DNA of 64,000 bases. Source: Meridianimarinicoccus aquatilis. Its GTDB lineage: Bacteria; Pseudomonadota; Alphaproteobacteria; Rhodobacterales; Rhodobacteraceae. This document shows, piece by piece, positions 26,787 through 35,865 of the stretch (positions are counted from its first letter, which is position 1; each line of letters opens with the position of its first letter). The stretch spans positions 1 to 64,000 of the forward strand of contig NZ_SMZO01000003.1 of assembly GCF_004358675.1 (NCBI RefSeq), given 5' to 3'. A program made the translations under genes and the position numbers. The notes below the pieces were generated by a model. It saw only the letters and a list, made by a program, of their open reading frames with translations. It did no database searches and was not told the origin of the DNA.

Positions 26787-27785
26787 TTAGTTCGCTGGCT
26801 TGAGATCCATCCCCAAACCTTGGTTTACGAACTCGGTGGTGTACGATGCGGCCCAGTCGATGCCGTCTTCGATCACACCCGCCGTCACCATCTTGTTATA
26901 GAAGCCTTCCACCACGTCGGGATTGATCGCGCCGATACCCATTTCAAGCGCATCGCCACTGTCGACGATCCCAACCGCAAGCATCCGTTCGATCGCGTAG
27001 TCGATCTTGTCCTGCGTCATGTCGGGGTTGGCTTCAATGATCATGGCGTTTGCAGCCGCGTTGTCACCGTACAAGTAGTTGTACCAACCCTTGATCGACC
27101 CCTCGACGAAACACTTCACCTCTTCAGGCTTCTCGGCGATTGTATCCGCCATCGTTTCGATCATGGTCGCGTAGCTTGTGAACCCCGCATCAGCGATCAA
27201 GAACACGTTGGGCGTGAACCCGCCTTCCTTGATGACCAGATACGGCTCTGACGACAAATAGCCCTGCATCCCCATCGACTCATCCGCAAGGAAGGGCGCG
27301 GGGTTGAATGTGTAAGGCTGACGCTGTTCAGCGGTGAAACCCCATTCGGAAATCATCCACTGGTAGTACGACGCATATCCGTTGTCGCCGATCAGCAACG
27401 TCAGGTCCTTAAGGTCTTCCCAAGTCTCGGCCGCACCGGGGTGCGCAAGAATGACCTGCGGGTGCTTTTGGAACGTTGCCGCAACCATGACAACGGGGAT
27501 ACCTTCTTTCACAGCGTTGAACGCCTGCAGCATGTCGCCGCCCATGTGATAGTCGATACGTCCAGCCAGCATCAGTGCCCGGTTGTTCACCTGTGGGCCG
27601 CCCGGCTCAATGGTAACATCAAGCCCGCACGCGGCGTATGTGCCATCGGCGACCGCCTGATAGAACCCACCGTGTTCTGCTTGTGCCACCCAGTTGGTGC
27701 CAAAACTGACAGCCGCGTTTTGCGCAGCGGCCCCACCGGCCATCGCAGCGGCTGCTGTGCCCGCCAAAAGGAAAGTCTTCATCAT
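26787..27785 (-). CDS. ABC transporter substrate-binding protein, NMT1/THI5-like
   Basis: This 332-residue periplasmic receptor has a signal peptide (MMKTFLLAGTAAAAMAGGAA, cleavage near AAA-QNA). The NMT1/THI5 fold opens with VSFGTNWVAQAEHGGFYQAV and has VNNRALMLAGRIDYHMGGD, where N-heterocyclic ligands such as pyrimidines bind in ThiY relatives. ATG 27785 follows ggagagacac; the frame upstream to 27887 has no ribosome site. It is the first gene of the operon. The family also binds sulfonates and aromatic acids, so a pyrimidine-like ligand is only a lead. Confidence 0.9.
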   Translation of the reverse strand: MMKTFLLAGTAAAAMAGGAAAQNAAVSFGTNWVAQAEHGGFYQAVADGTYAACGLDVTIEPGGPQVNNRALMLAGRIDYHMGGDMLQAFNAVKEGIPVVMVAATFQKHPQVILAHPGAAETWEDLKDLTLLIGDNGYASYYQWMISEWGFTAEQRQPYTFNPAPFLADESMGMQGYLSSEPYLVIKEGGFTPNVFLIADAGFTSYATMIETMADTIAEKPEEVKCFVEGSIKGWYNYLYGDNAAANAMIIEANPDMTQDKIDYAIERMLAVGIVDSGDALEMGIGAINPDVVEGFYNKMVTAGVIEDGIDWAASYTTEFVNQGLGMDLKPAN

Positions 27786-27910
27786 GTGTCTCTCCGTTTC
27801 CCTGTTTGCGGCAGTTTTTTCCTGCCCTTCATGGCTTGTAAAAGTCACGGCGGGCCTGCACCCGGAACAATTTAACCTCTCGCCCAATTATGCAGCGCCT
27901 TCATGCATCA

Positions 27911-27929
27911 TTGTCTAATAAAAAGTCAA
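27911..27929. promoter_or_regulatory. Candidate operator in the divergent promoter region of the catabolic operon
   Basis: An imperfect inverted repeat, TTGTCT (27911-27916) and AGTCAA (27924-27929) with a 7-bp AT-rich centre (5 of 6 arm positions symmetric), lies between the substrate-binding-protein gene and ridA. The size suits a GntR- or LysR-type dimer. No regulator gene is adjacent. Confidence 0.35.
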
Positions 27930-28023
27930 AAATCAGCAGAGGTGCTGCAAATAATGGCGAAACATCGGGCGAAGTGCCACATCCTTGGGATAGCAAAGCC
28001 CTCTACGCAAGCAGGAGCATGAC

Positions 28024-28416
28024 ATGACCCCCCTTGAACCAACTGGCATCGCGCCCCCGTTCGCGCGGTATTCGCATGGCGTTCTTCTGCCGCAGGGCGC
28101 GCGCCTCATTGCAACGTCTGGTCAGCTCGGCGTGGCGGCAGACGGAACAGTGCCAACCGGCGCCAAGGCGCAAGCCCAGCTTTGCTTTGCTAATCTCGAC
28201 GCCATCCTTGCCGCAGCGGGGGCCGACCGGACCCATGTGGTGCGTATCAATGCCTTTGTGACCGATCGCACGCATATGGCAGACTACATGGCCGCGCGCG
28301 ATGACTGGCTGGCAGATGTGACCGCCCTACCCGCCTCTACGCTGATGATCGTATCGGGGTTCACCCGCCCAGAGTTCAAAGTAGAGATCGAGCTGTTGGC
28401 CGCGCTGCCGGGCTGA
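28024..28416 (+). CDS. RidA/YjgF-family protein (enamine/imine deaminase type)
   Basis: RidA proteins hydrolyse reactive enamines or imines, and Rid-family members often accompany catabolic operons for nitrogen compounds. The 130 residues have the fold markers RYSHGVLLPQGARLIATSGQ, CFANLDAILAAAGADRTHVV and the C-terminal EFKVEIELLAALPG. The usual catalytic Arg of RidA (in a G.R.C.V.. stretch) is not clearly present, so it may be a Rid subgroup with another activity. It is divergent from the catabolic operon and shares its promoter region. Confidence 0.85.
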   Translation: MTPLEPTGIAPPFARYSHGVLLPQGARLIATSGQLGVAADGTVPTGAKAQAQLCFANLDAILAAAGADRTHVVRINAFVTDRTHMADYMAARDDWLADVTALPASTLMIVSGFTRPEFKVEIELLAALPG

Positions 28417-28425
28417 CACTCAGGC

Positions 28426-29088
28426 TCATAGCGGTTCGATCAACATCTCGCCCGACGCTCGGTTTGAATTCACCGCAGGCGCCACACGATGCCAGATCAA
28501 GGCATCCTCTGGTGCAGCCTGCATCAGTGTTGCGGCACCTTTGCCCTTTTCACCAAGCCAAAGCCCCCAATCATCGGGCTCTATTATAACGGGCATACGG
28601 TGATGGATCGCCTGCATCGGCTCATTGGCCCCGGTTGTCACGATGGCGCAACTGCGCAAGCTGTCGCCGTCTGGACCGATCCAGTCCTGCCACACACCCG
28701 CAAAGGCCAAAGGCTGCTCTCGGGCACTGCGGATATACCAAGGCAAGCGCGCCCCATCTTCGCCCTTGGTCCATTCGTAAAACCCCGTCACCGGAATAAG
28801 ACACCGTCGCTCGCGGCAGGCCGCGCGAAAAGCGGGCTTCTCGGCAATGGTTTCTGCCCGCGCATTAATCAATAGCGGGCCATCAGACGGCGTCTTGTAC
28901 CAGCGTGGAATGAACCCCCAACGCAGGGCGGACAGCCGCCGCCCTTCGCCTTGTGCGACCACGGCATGGATGGAATTTGTCGGACACACGTTGAAATTGG
29001 GAACCTCCGGCAAAGCGTTGTCCGGCGCGGCTGCAAAAAGCTGTGCCATTGCGTCCGCAGGGAGTGTTATCGCAAACCGGCCACACAT
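28426..29088 (-). CDS. SOS response-associated peptidase (SRAP), YedK/HMCES type
   Basis: YedK forms a covalent link through Cys2 to abasic sites in single-stranded DNA, protecting them. The 220 residues start MCGRFAI (Cys2), with INARAETIAEKPAFR (Asn and Arg contacts), CLIPVTGFYEW with the active-site Glu, and HHRMPVII with the catalytic His. It is convergent with ridA and divergent from a small lipoprotein gene. No LexA-type box was identified upstream. Confidence 0.94.
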   Translation of the reverse strand: MCGRFAITLPADAMAQLFAAAPDNALPEVPNFNVCPTNSIHAVVAQGEGRRLSALRWGFIPRWYKTPSDGPLLINARAETIAEKPAFRAACRERRCLIPVTGFYEWTKGEDGARLPWYIRSAREQPLAFAGVWQDWIGPDGDSLRSCAIVTTGANEPMQAIHHRMPVIIEPDDWGLWLGEKGKGAATLMQAAPEDALIWHRVAPAVNSNRASGEMLIEPL

Positions 29089-29167
29089 GGCTCAAGCCTC
29101 GGGCGCGGTTGACTTTGGCCGATGCACAAGCCCAGCTTGAATGACATTGTCCCTGACGGAGTGTCCC

Positions 29168-29578
29168 ATGCGCTGCTCACTTTCTAAATCTTCTGCCGTA
29201 TCCGTTTGCGCTGTTGCCCTGCTGGCAGCTTGCGGCGGCCCTGATTTCACGCTGTCCGGCCTTGCAGGCCCTGACAACATCGCCGCGCTGGATCAGGCAG
29301 CCCAATGCAACAACACTCAAGCTCTTGCTCTGGCAGAACGGGCCGGAGGGTCGGATCAACCTTCCGAGGCGCTGTTCGGTCAGTTCGCCATAGCCGCGCT
29401 TTACACCGATGCAGGTGACACTGCCAAAGCCGACGCTGCCGTTGCGACGGCCTTCAACGACCCCGAGATGAACCCGGATGGCGGCAGCACCCTGCAAGAA
29501 ATGCAAGACGGCGCTGACGCCCTTCTAGAGGCGATCCGCCAGCGCCGGATAGAAGAGACCGGCAGCGCAACCTGCTGA
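29168..29578 (+). CDS. Small lipoprotein of unknown function
   Basis: The 136-residue product starts at ATG 29168 after acggagtgtccc. It has a lipoprotein signal with lipobox LLAAC (Cys about residue 22), so it should be anchored to a membrane. The mature part has TPR-like helices (QALALAERAGGSDQPSEALF, ALYTDAGDTAKADAAVATAF) and a C-terminal charged helix (LLEAIRQRRIEETG). Family not recognised. Confidence 0.72.
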   Translation: MRCSLSKSSAVSVCAVALLAACGGPDFTLSGLAGPDNIAALDQAAQCNNTQALALAERAGGSDQPSEALFGQFAIAALYTDAGDTAKADAAVATAFNDPEMNPDGGSTLQEMQDGADALLEAIRQRRIEETGSATC

Positions 29579-29593
29579 CCGGTCCAACCTGCT

Positions 29594-31153
29594 TTATTCC
29601 GCCATAGAAATGCGGCCATCCGTAAACGGCTGATAAGGTGCGTTGGCCGCCATGTATTCGGCTGTGACATCGGCCAGATCCGGACCGAAGTCATAAGCGT
29701 TCATCGCATCCACAAACATGGCAAAGCCGTCACCGCCGCCGCGCACATAATTGTTCGACACCACGCCATAGACAGCCTCAGGATCAAGCGCCGCACCCGC
29801 GATCATGACGTCGCTGATCCGGCTGCCCGGCTCTGCCGCCGGGTCAACAGACAATGTCATGCCGGAGACCTGCAAGAACCGGCCTGCGACGTCTTCCAGT
29901 TGGCTTGCACCATTTTCCAACGCTTCAAGAAGGGTCGCACCGCTAACCTGAAACGTGGCCAGCGTGTTTTGGAACGGCAGCACGGTCAGCACTTCGCCCA
30001 TGGTTACCTCACCCTCATCGATCGAGGCGCGCAAGCCGCCCGAGTTTGCCAACGCGACGTCGATGCCCTGATCCTTGACCCGATCAAGCATGGCATCCGC
30101 GACAAGGTTGCCCATTTCGCATTCCATCACACGGCAAACGCTCCGGTCGCCTTCAATCGGGGCCGCAGATGCCGCAACAACACGGTTGCGAATTTCTTCC
30201 AGCGGCCCGGCCAGTTCGCCAATGCGTTCCTTAACGGCACCATCTTCGGTGACGGCAGCATCCATGATCAGCGGCTCGCCCGTGGCTGACACAATCTTTC
30301 CGTCATCGTCGAAAGTCACGTTCAACTCGCCCAGAAACTTGCCATAGGCATAAGCCTGAACCACGGCCGTATCGCCGACCATCGTCGGGTACGGTCCCTT
30401 GGCGCGATCAGACGTGTTCGACAAATACGTGTTCGAATGGCCCCCGACGATCACATCAACACCGGTCGTCGCCTCGGCCACGGCCAAATCGACACCATAC
30501 CCTGAATGGCTCAGCACGATAATCTTGTTGACGCCCTGCGCGGTCAACAGGTCCACTTCGCCCTGCACCGCCGCCACCGGGGCCGTGAACGTCACATTCG
30601 GGCCGGGGCTGGCCAATTCGCCTGTATTCTCTGGGGTCAGCCCGATCAGCCCGATTTTTTCGCCATCGCGTTCAATCACCGTGGATTTCATCAGCACATC
30701 GGCCAGGGCGGGTTCGCCTGACACATCGGCATTGGACATCAGCACCGGAAATTCGACAGCATCGATGAAGCCCCGCAGCACTTCAGGACCATCGTCAAAT
30801 TCATGGTTGCCGACGGTCATGCCATCATAACCAAAACGGTTCATCATTTCAGCCGCGGCTTTGCCTTTGTAGTAGGTATAAAAAAGCGTGCCCTGAAACT
30901 GGTCGCCGCCATCCACCAGAATCGATGTCCCCGCCCGCGCGCGCGCCGCCTCAATCGCGGTCGACAAGCGCGCCGACCCGCCAAAACACTCGCCCGCATC
31001 GTTATCTTCGGCTGAACAGCCGCTGTCATATTTGCTGATCGGCTCAAAGCGCGCGTGAAAATCGTTTGTGTGAAGAATGGTCAGGTCAAAATCAGCCTGT
31101 GCAGCACCTGCGGCGCAGACAAGGGCAGTGGCAGCAAGAAGACGTTGCTTCAT
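29594..31153 (-). CDS. Exported 5'-nucleotidase / UshA-like metallophosphatase
   Basis: The 519 residues have a signal peptide (MKQRLLAATALVCAAGAAQA). The two-domain 5'-nucleotidase layout follows: a metallophosphatase domain with TILHTNDFHARFEP, LVDGGDQFQGTLFY, VGNHEFDDGPEVL and VLSHSGYGVD, then a C-terminal substrate domain with NSGGLRASIDEGEVTMGEVL and YVRGGGDGFAMF. It releases phosphate from nucleotides in the periplasm. The C-terminal half carries no cell-wall anchor. It is convergent with the lipoprotein gene. Confidence 0.92.
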   Translation of the reverse strand: MKQRLLAATALVCAAGAAQADFDLTILHTNDFHARFEPISKYDSGCSAEDNDAGECFGGSARLSTAIEAARARAGTSILVDGGDQFQGTLFYTYYKGKAAAEMMNRFGYDGMTVGNHEFDDGPEVLRGFIDAVEFPVLMSNADVSGEPALADVLMKSTVIERDGEKIGLIGLTPENTGELASPGPNVTFTAPVAAVQGEVDLLTAQGVNKIIVLSHSGYGVDLAVAEATTGVDVIVGGHSNTYLSNTSDRAKGPYPTMVGDTAVVQAYAYGKFLGELNVTFDDDGKIVSATGEPLIMDAAVTEDGAVKERIGELAGPLEEIRNRVVAASAAPIEGDRSVCRVMECEMGNLVADAMLDRVKDQGIDVALANSGGLRASIDEGEVTMGEVLTVLPFQNTLATFQVSGATLLEALENGASQLEDVAGRFLQVSGMTLSVDPAAEPGSRISDVMIAGAALDPEAVYGVVSNNYVRGGGDGFAMFVDAMNAYDFGPDLADVTAEYMAANAPYQPFTDGRISMAE

Positions 31154-31281
31154 GGGGTCTCTCCTGTTGTCGGCTCAATGGGCGAGCCGTTTCGTATGGC
31201 GCAGCTTGGCATGAATTGCCGCAGACGCAAACGGTTTGCGCACCGCTTGACCGGCGCACACCTTCGCGTCAAACCGGGCGC

Positions 31282-31617
31282 ATGCTGATCTATAAAATAT
31301 TCCGTATCGAAGAATGGGCCGAACTGGATGCCGAAGGCGAGACGCTCGGCGCCCCTGTGGACCTGGCAGATGGGTTCATCCATTTTTCAACCGCCGAACA
31401 GGTCGCCGAAACAGCTGCGAAGCATTTTGCAGGTGTCGATGGGCTGTTTCTTGCCAAACTGGAGTCCGACACCTTTGGCGACGACCTGAAATGGGAACCA
31501 TCGCGCGGCGGCGCCCTGTTTCCGCATCTCTACCGCGCGTTGAAGCGCCACGAGGTGATCTCGGTCGATCCCATGCTGCTTGGCCCTCACGGGCATGATC
31601 TTCCCGGTTTGCCATGA
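31282..31617 (+). CDS. DUF952 family protein
   Basis: This 111-residue protein has the DUF952 pattern: [18 protein letters not shown] at the start, [20 protein letters not shown] in the middle and [19 protein letters not shown] with conserved His and Arg residues near the end. The fold relates to the glutathione-S-transferase-independent ADP-ribosyl-like family, but no function is proven. Its stop overlaps the pyrD start (ATGA), so they are co-translated. Start ATG 31282 is the only one giving the canonical beginning. Confidence 0.85.
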   Translation: MLIYKIFRIEEWAELDAEGETLGAPVDLADGFIHFSTAEQVAETAAKHFAGVDGLFLAKLESDTFGDDLKWEPSRGGALFPHLYRALKRHEVISVDPMLLGPHGHDLPGLP

Positions 31618-32672
31618 GCGTGCGGGACCGTCTTGGGCTTGCGGTGCTACATCGCCTGGACCCGGAACTGGCCCACGGGCTGGCCATTCGCGCGTTGCGG
31701 GCCGGGTTGGTACACCTGCCCGGCGAAATCACAACGCCGCGCCTGCGCACATCCATCGCAGGGATCGACCTGCCCAATCCGATCGGACTGGCCGCAGGCT
31801 TTGACAAAACCGCCGAAGCGATGGCCCCGTTGGCGCGCTCTGGTTTCGGGTTTCTCGAACTCGGGGGCGTCACGCCAAAACCGCAATCGGGCAATGAAAC
31901 ACCACGCCTGTTCCGCTTGACCAAAGACAAGGCTGTGATCAACCGGTTTGGGCTGAACGGCCCCGGCGCCGACGTGATGGCCACACGCCTTGCACACCGG
32001 CCCAAGACCTGCGTGATCGGGCTGAACCTGGGCGCGAACAAAGACAGCACCGACCGGTCGCATGATTATGTTGAAGTGCTCAACACCTGCGGGCCACATG
32101 TGGACTTCGTAACCGTCAACGTATCCTCGCCAAACACCGAAAACCTGCGTGATCTGCAGGGGCGCGCGGCACTTTGGGCATTGCTGACAGGGGTCATGGA
32201 TGCGCGCGGGCAACTTGACCGCCGTATCCCCGTGTTCGTCAAAATCGCACCGGACCTGACCGAAGACGAAATCGGCGACATTGCCGAGGTTGCTCTGGCC
32301 AGTTCCGTGGATGGCATTGTGGCAACGAACACCACCGTTTCGCGCGCGGGTCTGAAAAGCCACCATAGGACCGAAAAAGGCGGGCTGTCGGGCGCGCCCC
32401 TGTTCGAGACCTCCACACGCGTGCTTGCAAAGGTGTCCCAAGCAACAGATGGGCGCATGCCGATCATCGGGGTTGGCGGTATCAGCAGCGGCGCAGACGC
32501 TTATGCGAAGATCCGCGCAGGCGCCAGTGCGGTGCAACTCTACTCTGCCCTGATCTATGAAGGCATGTCGCTGGTTCCGCGTATCGCAACTGAGCTTGAC
32601 GCGCTGTTGGCGAAAGATGGCTTTTCATGCGTCGCCGACGCCGTCGGCACCGGGCGGGGCGACTGGCTGTAA
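31614..32672 (+). CDS. pyrD: Dihydroorotate dehydrogenase (quinone), class 2
   Basis: The enzyme oxidises dihydroorotate to orotate at the inner membrane in pyrimidine synthesis. The 352 residues include an N-terminal membrane-associated helix region ([20 protein letters not shown]), the FMN domain with [12 protein letters not shown], the active-site segment [17 protein letters not shown] with catalytic Ser, and [11 protein letters not shown]. Class 2 length and N-terminus match. It overlaps the DUF952 gene by 4 bp and is convergent with the MATE gene. Confidence 0.96.
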   Translation: MSVRDRLGLAVLHRLDPELAHGLAIRALRAGLVHLPGEITTPRLRTSIAGIDLPNPIGLAAGFDKTAEAMAPLARSGFGFLELGGVTPKPQSGNETPRLFRLTKDKAVINRFGLNGPGADVMATRLAHRPKTCVIGLNLGANKDSTDRSHDYVEVLNTCGPHVDFVTVNVSSPNTENLRDLQGRAALWALLTGVMDARGQLDRRIPVFVKIAPDLTEDEIGDIAEVALASSVDGIVATNTTVSRAGLKSHHRTEKGGLSGAPLFETSTRVLAKVSQATDGRMPIIGVGGISSGADAYAKIRAGASAVQLYSALIYEGMSLVPRIATELDALLAKDGFSCVADAVGTGRGDWL

Positions 32673-32673
32673 G

Positions 32674-34005
32674 TCAGACGCCCGCTTGCCGCTCCAACGC
32701 GGGATAGCACGCCAGCAACGTGAGCCCCCGCGCGACAAAGCAAATGCCCAGCGCCGCCCAAAGCCCGTTATTGCCAAATGCCGGAAGCAACAGCAGAACC
32801 GCCGCCCCATAGATCGCGACGCTCAGCACCATCATGTTGCGCATATCGGCGGTGCGTGTCGCGCCAATGAACACACCGTCCAGCATCCACGACAGCGCCC
32901 CCAGCATGGGCATGATCAGCATCCAGGGCAGATATTCCTTCGCCGCCTCGCGCACATCCGGCGCCGTGGTCATGACATCGATCAACGCAGGGCCGACCAA
33001 GGCAAAGCCCAGCGACAGCGCCACACCAAGACCAAGACCCCAAGCTCCGGTCAGCAGGGCAGCGCGGCGCAGGGCCGTTCGCGCCCGCGCGCCCAATGCC
33101 TGCCCCACCAGAGATTCCGCAGCAAAGGCAAAACCATCCAGCGCATAAGCCGTGATATAAAGGAACTGAAGCAACACCTGATTGGCGGCCAGACGCGTGT
33201 CACCAAAATCTGATGACAAGAACAGGAAAGACACCATGACCCCCTGCAACAGCACTGACCGGATCATGATGTCGCCGTTGACGACCGCCATGCGGATCAA
33301 CCGAACGCGATCAAAGACCTGCTCCCACGCCCGCATCGCCGGGGCGCGCAACGCGTCGCGGCAGAACCACAGACCAACCGCCAGCCCGGCCCATTCGGCC
33401 ATCACTGTGGCGGCCGCGACTCCGCCGACACCCCACCCAAGGCCCAGCACAAACAGCATATCAAGCCCGATATTCAGCCCGTTCATCCAAAGCTGAATAA
33501 CCAGAACCGCGCGGGTCCGCTCTTGTGCGATCAGCCACCCCGTCACACCGTAAATCGCGATGGCGGCCGGCGCAGACCAGACACGGATAGACAAATAGGT
33601 TCGGGCCAGCCCTTCCACCTGATCCGAGGCCGGCGCGACCAGAAACGCCCCGGCAAAAAGCGGCCATTGCAGCAAGATGATCCCCGCCCCGGCAACAGCC
33701 GCCACAATCAACACCCGCGACAGAAGGGCCGCGACCTCCGCGCTATCACGCGCGCCCAAAGCCTGCGCAGCCAGACCGGCGGTTCCCATGCGCAAGAAAC
33801 CAAACATCCAATACAGGGCCGAGATGATCACGGCGCCAAGCCCCACCGCGCCAATCGGCGCCGCAAGACCCATCTGACCCACAACAGCCGTATCAACCGC
33901 CCCAAGGATCGGCACGGTCGCATTGGACAAAACGATCGGAAGGGCGATGTGCAAAACGCGCCGGTTGTTCAACTGCGGCGCGGCGCAGCCCACATCAACC
34001 GTCAT
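32674..34005 (-). CDS. MATE-family efflux transporter (DinF-like)
   Basis: This 443-residue multidrug/organic-ion exporter is driven by Na+ or H+. It has twelve predicted membrane spans in two halves; the first begins with IALPIVLSNATVPILGAVDT, followed by VVGQMGLAAPIGAVGLG. The DinF subgroup is suggested by the NGLNIGLDMLFVLGLGWGVG stretch. It is convergent with pyrD (one base between stops) and is 11 bp into the start of the upstream thioesterase gene's end, so it follows that pair. Confidence 0.92.
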   Translation of the reverse strand: MTVDVGCAAPQLNNRRVLHIALPIVLSNATVPILGAVDTAVVGQMGLAAPIGAVGLGAVIISALYWMFGFLRMGTAGLAAQALGARDSAEVAALLSRVLIVAAVAGAGIILLQWPLFAGAFLVAPASDQVEGLARTYLSIRVWSAPAAIAIYGVTGWLIAQERTRAVLVIQLWMNGLNIGLDMLFVLGLGWGVGGVAAATVMAEWAGLAVGLWFCRDALRAPAMRAWEQVFDRVRLIRMAVVNGDIMIRSVLLQGVMVSFLFLSSDFGDTRLAANQVLLQFLYITAYALDGFAFAAESLVGQALGARARTALRRAALLTGAWGLGLGVALSLGFALVGPALIDVMTTAPDVREAAKEYLPWMLIMPMLGALSWMLDGVFIGATRTADMRNMMVLSVAIYGAAVLLLLPAFGNNGLWAALGICFVARGLTLLACYPALERQAGV

Positions 34006-34516
34006 CAGACGGCGCAGCAGGCATCACAAAATGCCCCGTCGCCTGCGCAAACAGACGGCTGCGATTGTCCTGCCAGCCTTCAACATGAACACTGGCATAC
34101 CGGCGGCCCGACCGGTTCACCCGCGCCCGTGCATAAGCATCGCGCGGCAACCCTGAGCGAAGATAGTCGATGGTGAAATCCACTGTCTTGGGCATGCGCA
34201 ACGCACTGGCTTGCGTCACCTGCTCTGGCGTGATCCGACCGCTTTCGACATTGGGCCAAACCTGCGTCCACGTCAGTTCGATCAGCGCGGCGACCTCCAG
34301 AAAACCGGCCGTCGCGCCCCCATGCAACGCTGGCAGAATGGGATTGCCGATCAGCATCTCGCGGTACGGCAGGATCGCCGTCAATTCGTCACCGCGCCGT
34401 TCGAACACCACGCCCAAGGTGCGGATAAACGGAACCCGCGCCACCAACGCATCCAGCGTGGCATCCCGGCGCTGTTTAACAACCTGCATCGGTTCTGGTT
34501 TGGAAGGACGGCTCAT
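33995..34516 (-). CDS. PaaI-type hotdog thioesterase (first of a tandem pair)
   Basis: The 173-residue protein has the single hotdog fold. The helix-strand core is RTLGVVFERRGDELTAILPY then ALHGGATAGFLEVAALIELT, with the catalytic His-Gly-Gly in PALHGGATAG and the strand MPKTVDFTIDYLRSG. It should hydrolyse an acyl-CoA. The next gene upstream encodes a related thioesterase and the two overlap by 4 bp. Substrate unknown. Confidence 0.85.
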   Translation of the reverse strand: MSRPSKPEPMQVVKQRRDATLDALVARVPFIRTLGVVFERRGDELTAILPYREMLIGNPILPALHGGATAGFLEVAALIELTWTQVWPNVESGRITPEQVTQASALRMPKTVDFTIDYLRSGLPRDAYARARVNRSGRRYASVHVEGWQDNRSRLFAQATGHFVMPAAPSDDG

Positions 34517-34956
34517 GCCAGTGTCGGCGCAGGGCCGCCTCCGGTCACTGTAAAGGCCCCGGTAGCCGTGGCAATCGGCGCGTCCGCATCGTCGTCAAAG
34601 GCGGTCGCCTGCACAAAGGCAATAGACCGCGTGACCCGGACGCAGGTTGCGCGCGCTCGCACCGCCTGCCCCGGCGTGGCACCGCGCATGTAGTCGATCC
34701 GCAAATCCAGCGTTGCAGTTCCCAGTCCTGCGTCGGGATGCGCCATGACCGCTCCGCCACACGTTGTGTCCATCAAGGCCGACACCGCACCGCCATGCAC
34801 GACACCGGTCGCAGGATCGCCCACAAGGTCCGGGTGATACGGCATTGCAAGCTCCGCCCAGCCCGCGCCGATGCCGCGCAATTCAAGCCGCAGCGCCCGT
34901 GCGTAGGGCAGTTCGATGATAAAATCGCGTACCGTGGCAATCCTGTTGTCGGTCAT
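34513..34956 (-). CDS. PaaI-type hotdog thioesterase (second of a tandem pair)
   Basis: The 147-residue relative starts at ATG 34956; the longer start (34977) adds only seven residues. It has GVVHGGAVSALMDTTCGGAV (the HGG active site and a helix Asp) and TLDLRIDYMRGATPGQAV. The related downstream gene overlaps by 4 bp. Tandem PaaI-like genes are frequent in Rhodobacteraceae and may clear stalled acyl-CoA pools, consistent with the nearby beta-oxidation cluster. Confidence 0.85.
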   Translation of the reverse strand: MTDNRIATVRDFIIELPYARALRLELRGIGAGWAELAMPYHPDLVGDPATGVVHGGAVSALMDTTCGGAVMAHPDAGLGTATLDLRIDYMRGATPGQAVRARATCVRVTRSIAFVQATAFDDDADAPIATATGAFTVTGGGPAPTLA

Positions 34957-35104
34957 GGGCCGAACCTTTCTGATCAATGCCCTTGTCGTAACGCCGGGCC
35001 GCGCACCCGTCCAGTACGCCGCCGCGACGTTGCGTCGGCATCCGTTGACCTAGTGACATTTTTGGGGTTCCCTGCGCGTCACTCGAACAAAGGACGCAGG
35101 CTCG

Positions 35105-35485
35105 ATGACAGACACAAAACCGGCAGAGCGCCTGACATTCAAAGAAATGTGCGCCCGCTTTGACGTGACCCCACGCACATTGCGCTATTACGAATACATC
35201 GAACTTCTTCAGCCGGAAAAGGAAGGCCGATCGCGATTTTATGGATCGCGTGAATTGGCCCGGATGGTTCTGATCATGCGCGGCCGCCGATTCGGGTTCA
35301 GCCTTGAAGATATCCGCCAATGGCTGATGATTTACGATGAAACCGGGACACAGGCGCAAATGCAGGCGTGGCTCGACCTTGCCGACCGCCAGCTTCAGTC
35401 TCTGGCAGAGCAAAAGGCCCAGCTGGAAAGCGCCATCGACGAATTGCACGACCTGCGCGAGAGCGTGGCTAAGTCGCTGAAGTAA
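35105..35485 (+). CDS. MerR-family transcriptional regulator (first of two)
   Basis: The 126-residue regulator has an N-terminal winged helix TFKEMCARFDVTPRTLRYYE and a C-terminal dimerising coiled coil (LADRQLQSLAEQKAQLESAI). No metal-binding cysteine pair exists at the C-terminus, so it is not a metal sensor. Related short MerR proteins (LiuR type) control branched-chain or fatty acyl-CoA breakdown in proteobacteria. It stands upstream of an acyl-CoA cluster. Start ATG follows aaaggacgcaggctcg. Confidence 0.85.
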   Translation: MTDTKPAERLTFKEMCARFDVTPRTLRYYEYIELLQPEKEGRSRFYGSRELARMVLIMRGRRFGFSLEDIRQWLMIYDETGTQAQMQAWLDLADRQLQSLAEQKAQLESAIDELHDLRESVAKSLK

Positions 35486-35865
35486 GTTCGTTTGCTGCAC
35501 TGAAGGCGTGAAATGTAACGCCACCGGCCAAAAATTTCACCCATTTCAGTGGATAGAGCAGCGAAAAGTTGCCAACCCGACGAATGATCGCCTGCTCACA
35601 GCACAGTGATCGGCGCGGGCATTCCCCCCTCAATCAAAGGAGCTTACGTCTGAAGTGATAAGCGGCGTGCATGCGATCGAAAATTAATTCGCTCGCTGAA
35701 CAAATTTGGTCTGTCCTTCGCCGCTGGAGTGAATAAAAAATGACGCCGCGTACTTTACTCCTCTGACGCCACGTTCCATTTACGCGAACGTCACTTTGAA
35801 TGTATAAATCTACCGAACGCTCGCGGTCGGTGGCCCCCTCAACCACACGACCAACGGACACAAAC
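35486..35865. other. Long AT-richer intergenic region between the two MerR genes
   Basis: The 380 bp are less GC-rich than the surroundings. They contain an inverted repeat ggcgt-8-acgcc (35505-35522), two direct repeats of tgacgcc near 35739 and 35765, and an acg-4-cgt dyad near 35781-35790. The promoter of the second MerR gene and the acyl-CoA cluster should lie here. No coding frame is supported. Confidence 0.45.
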
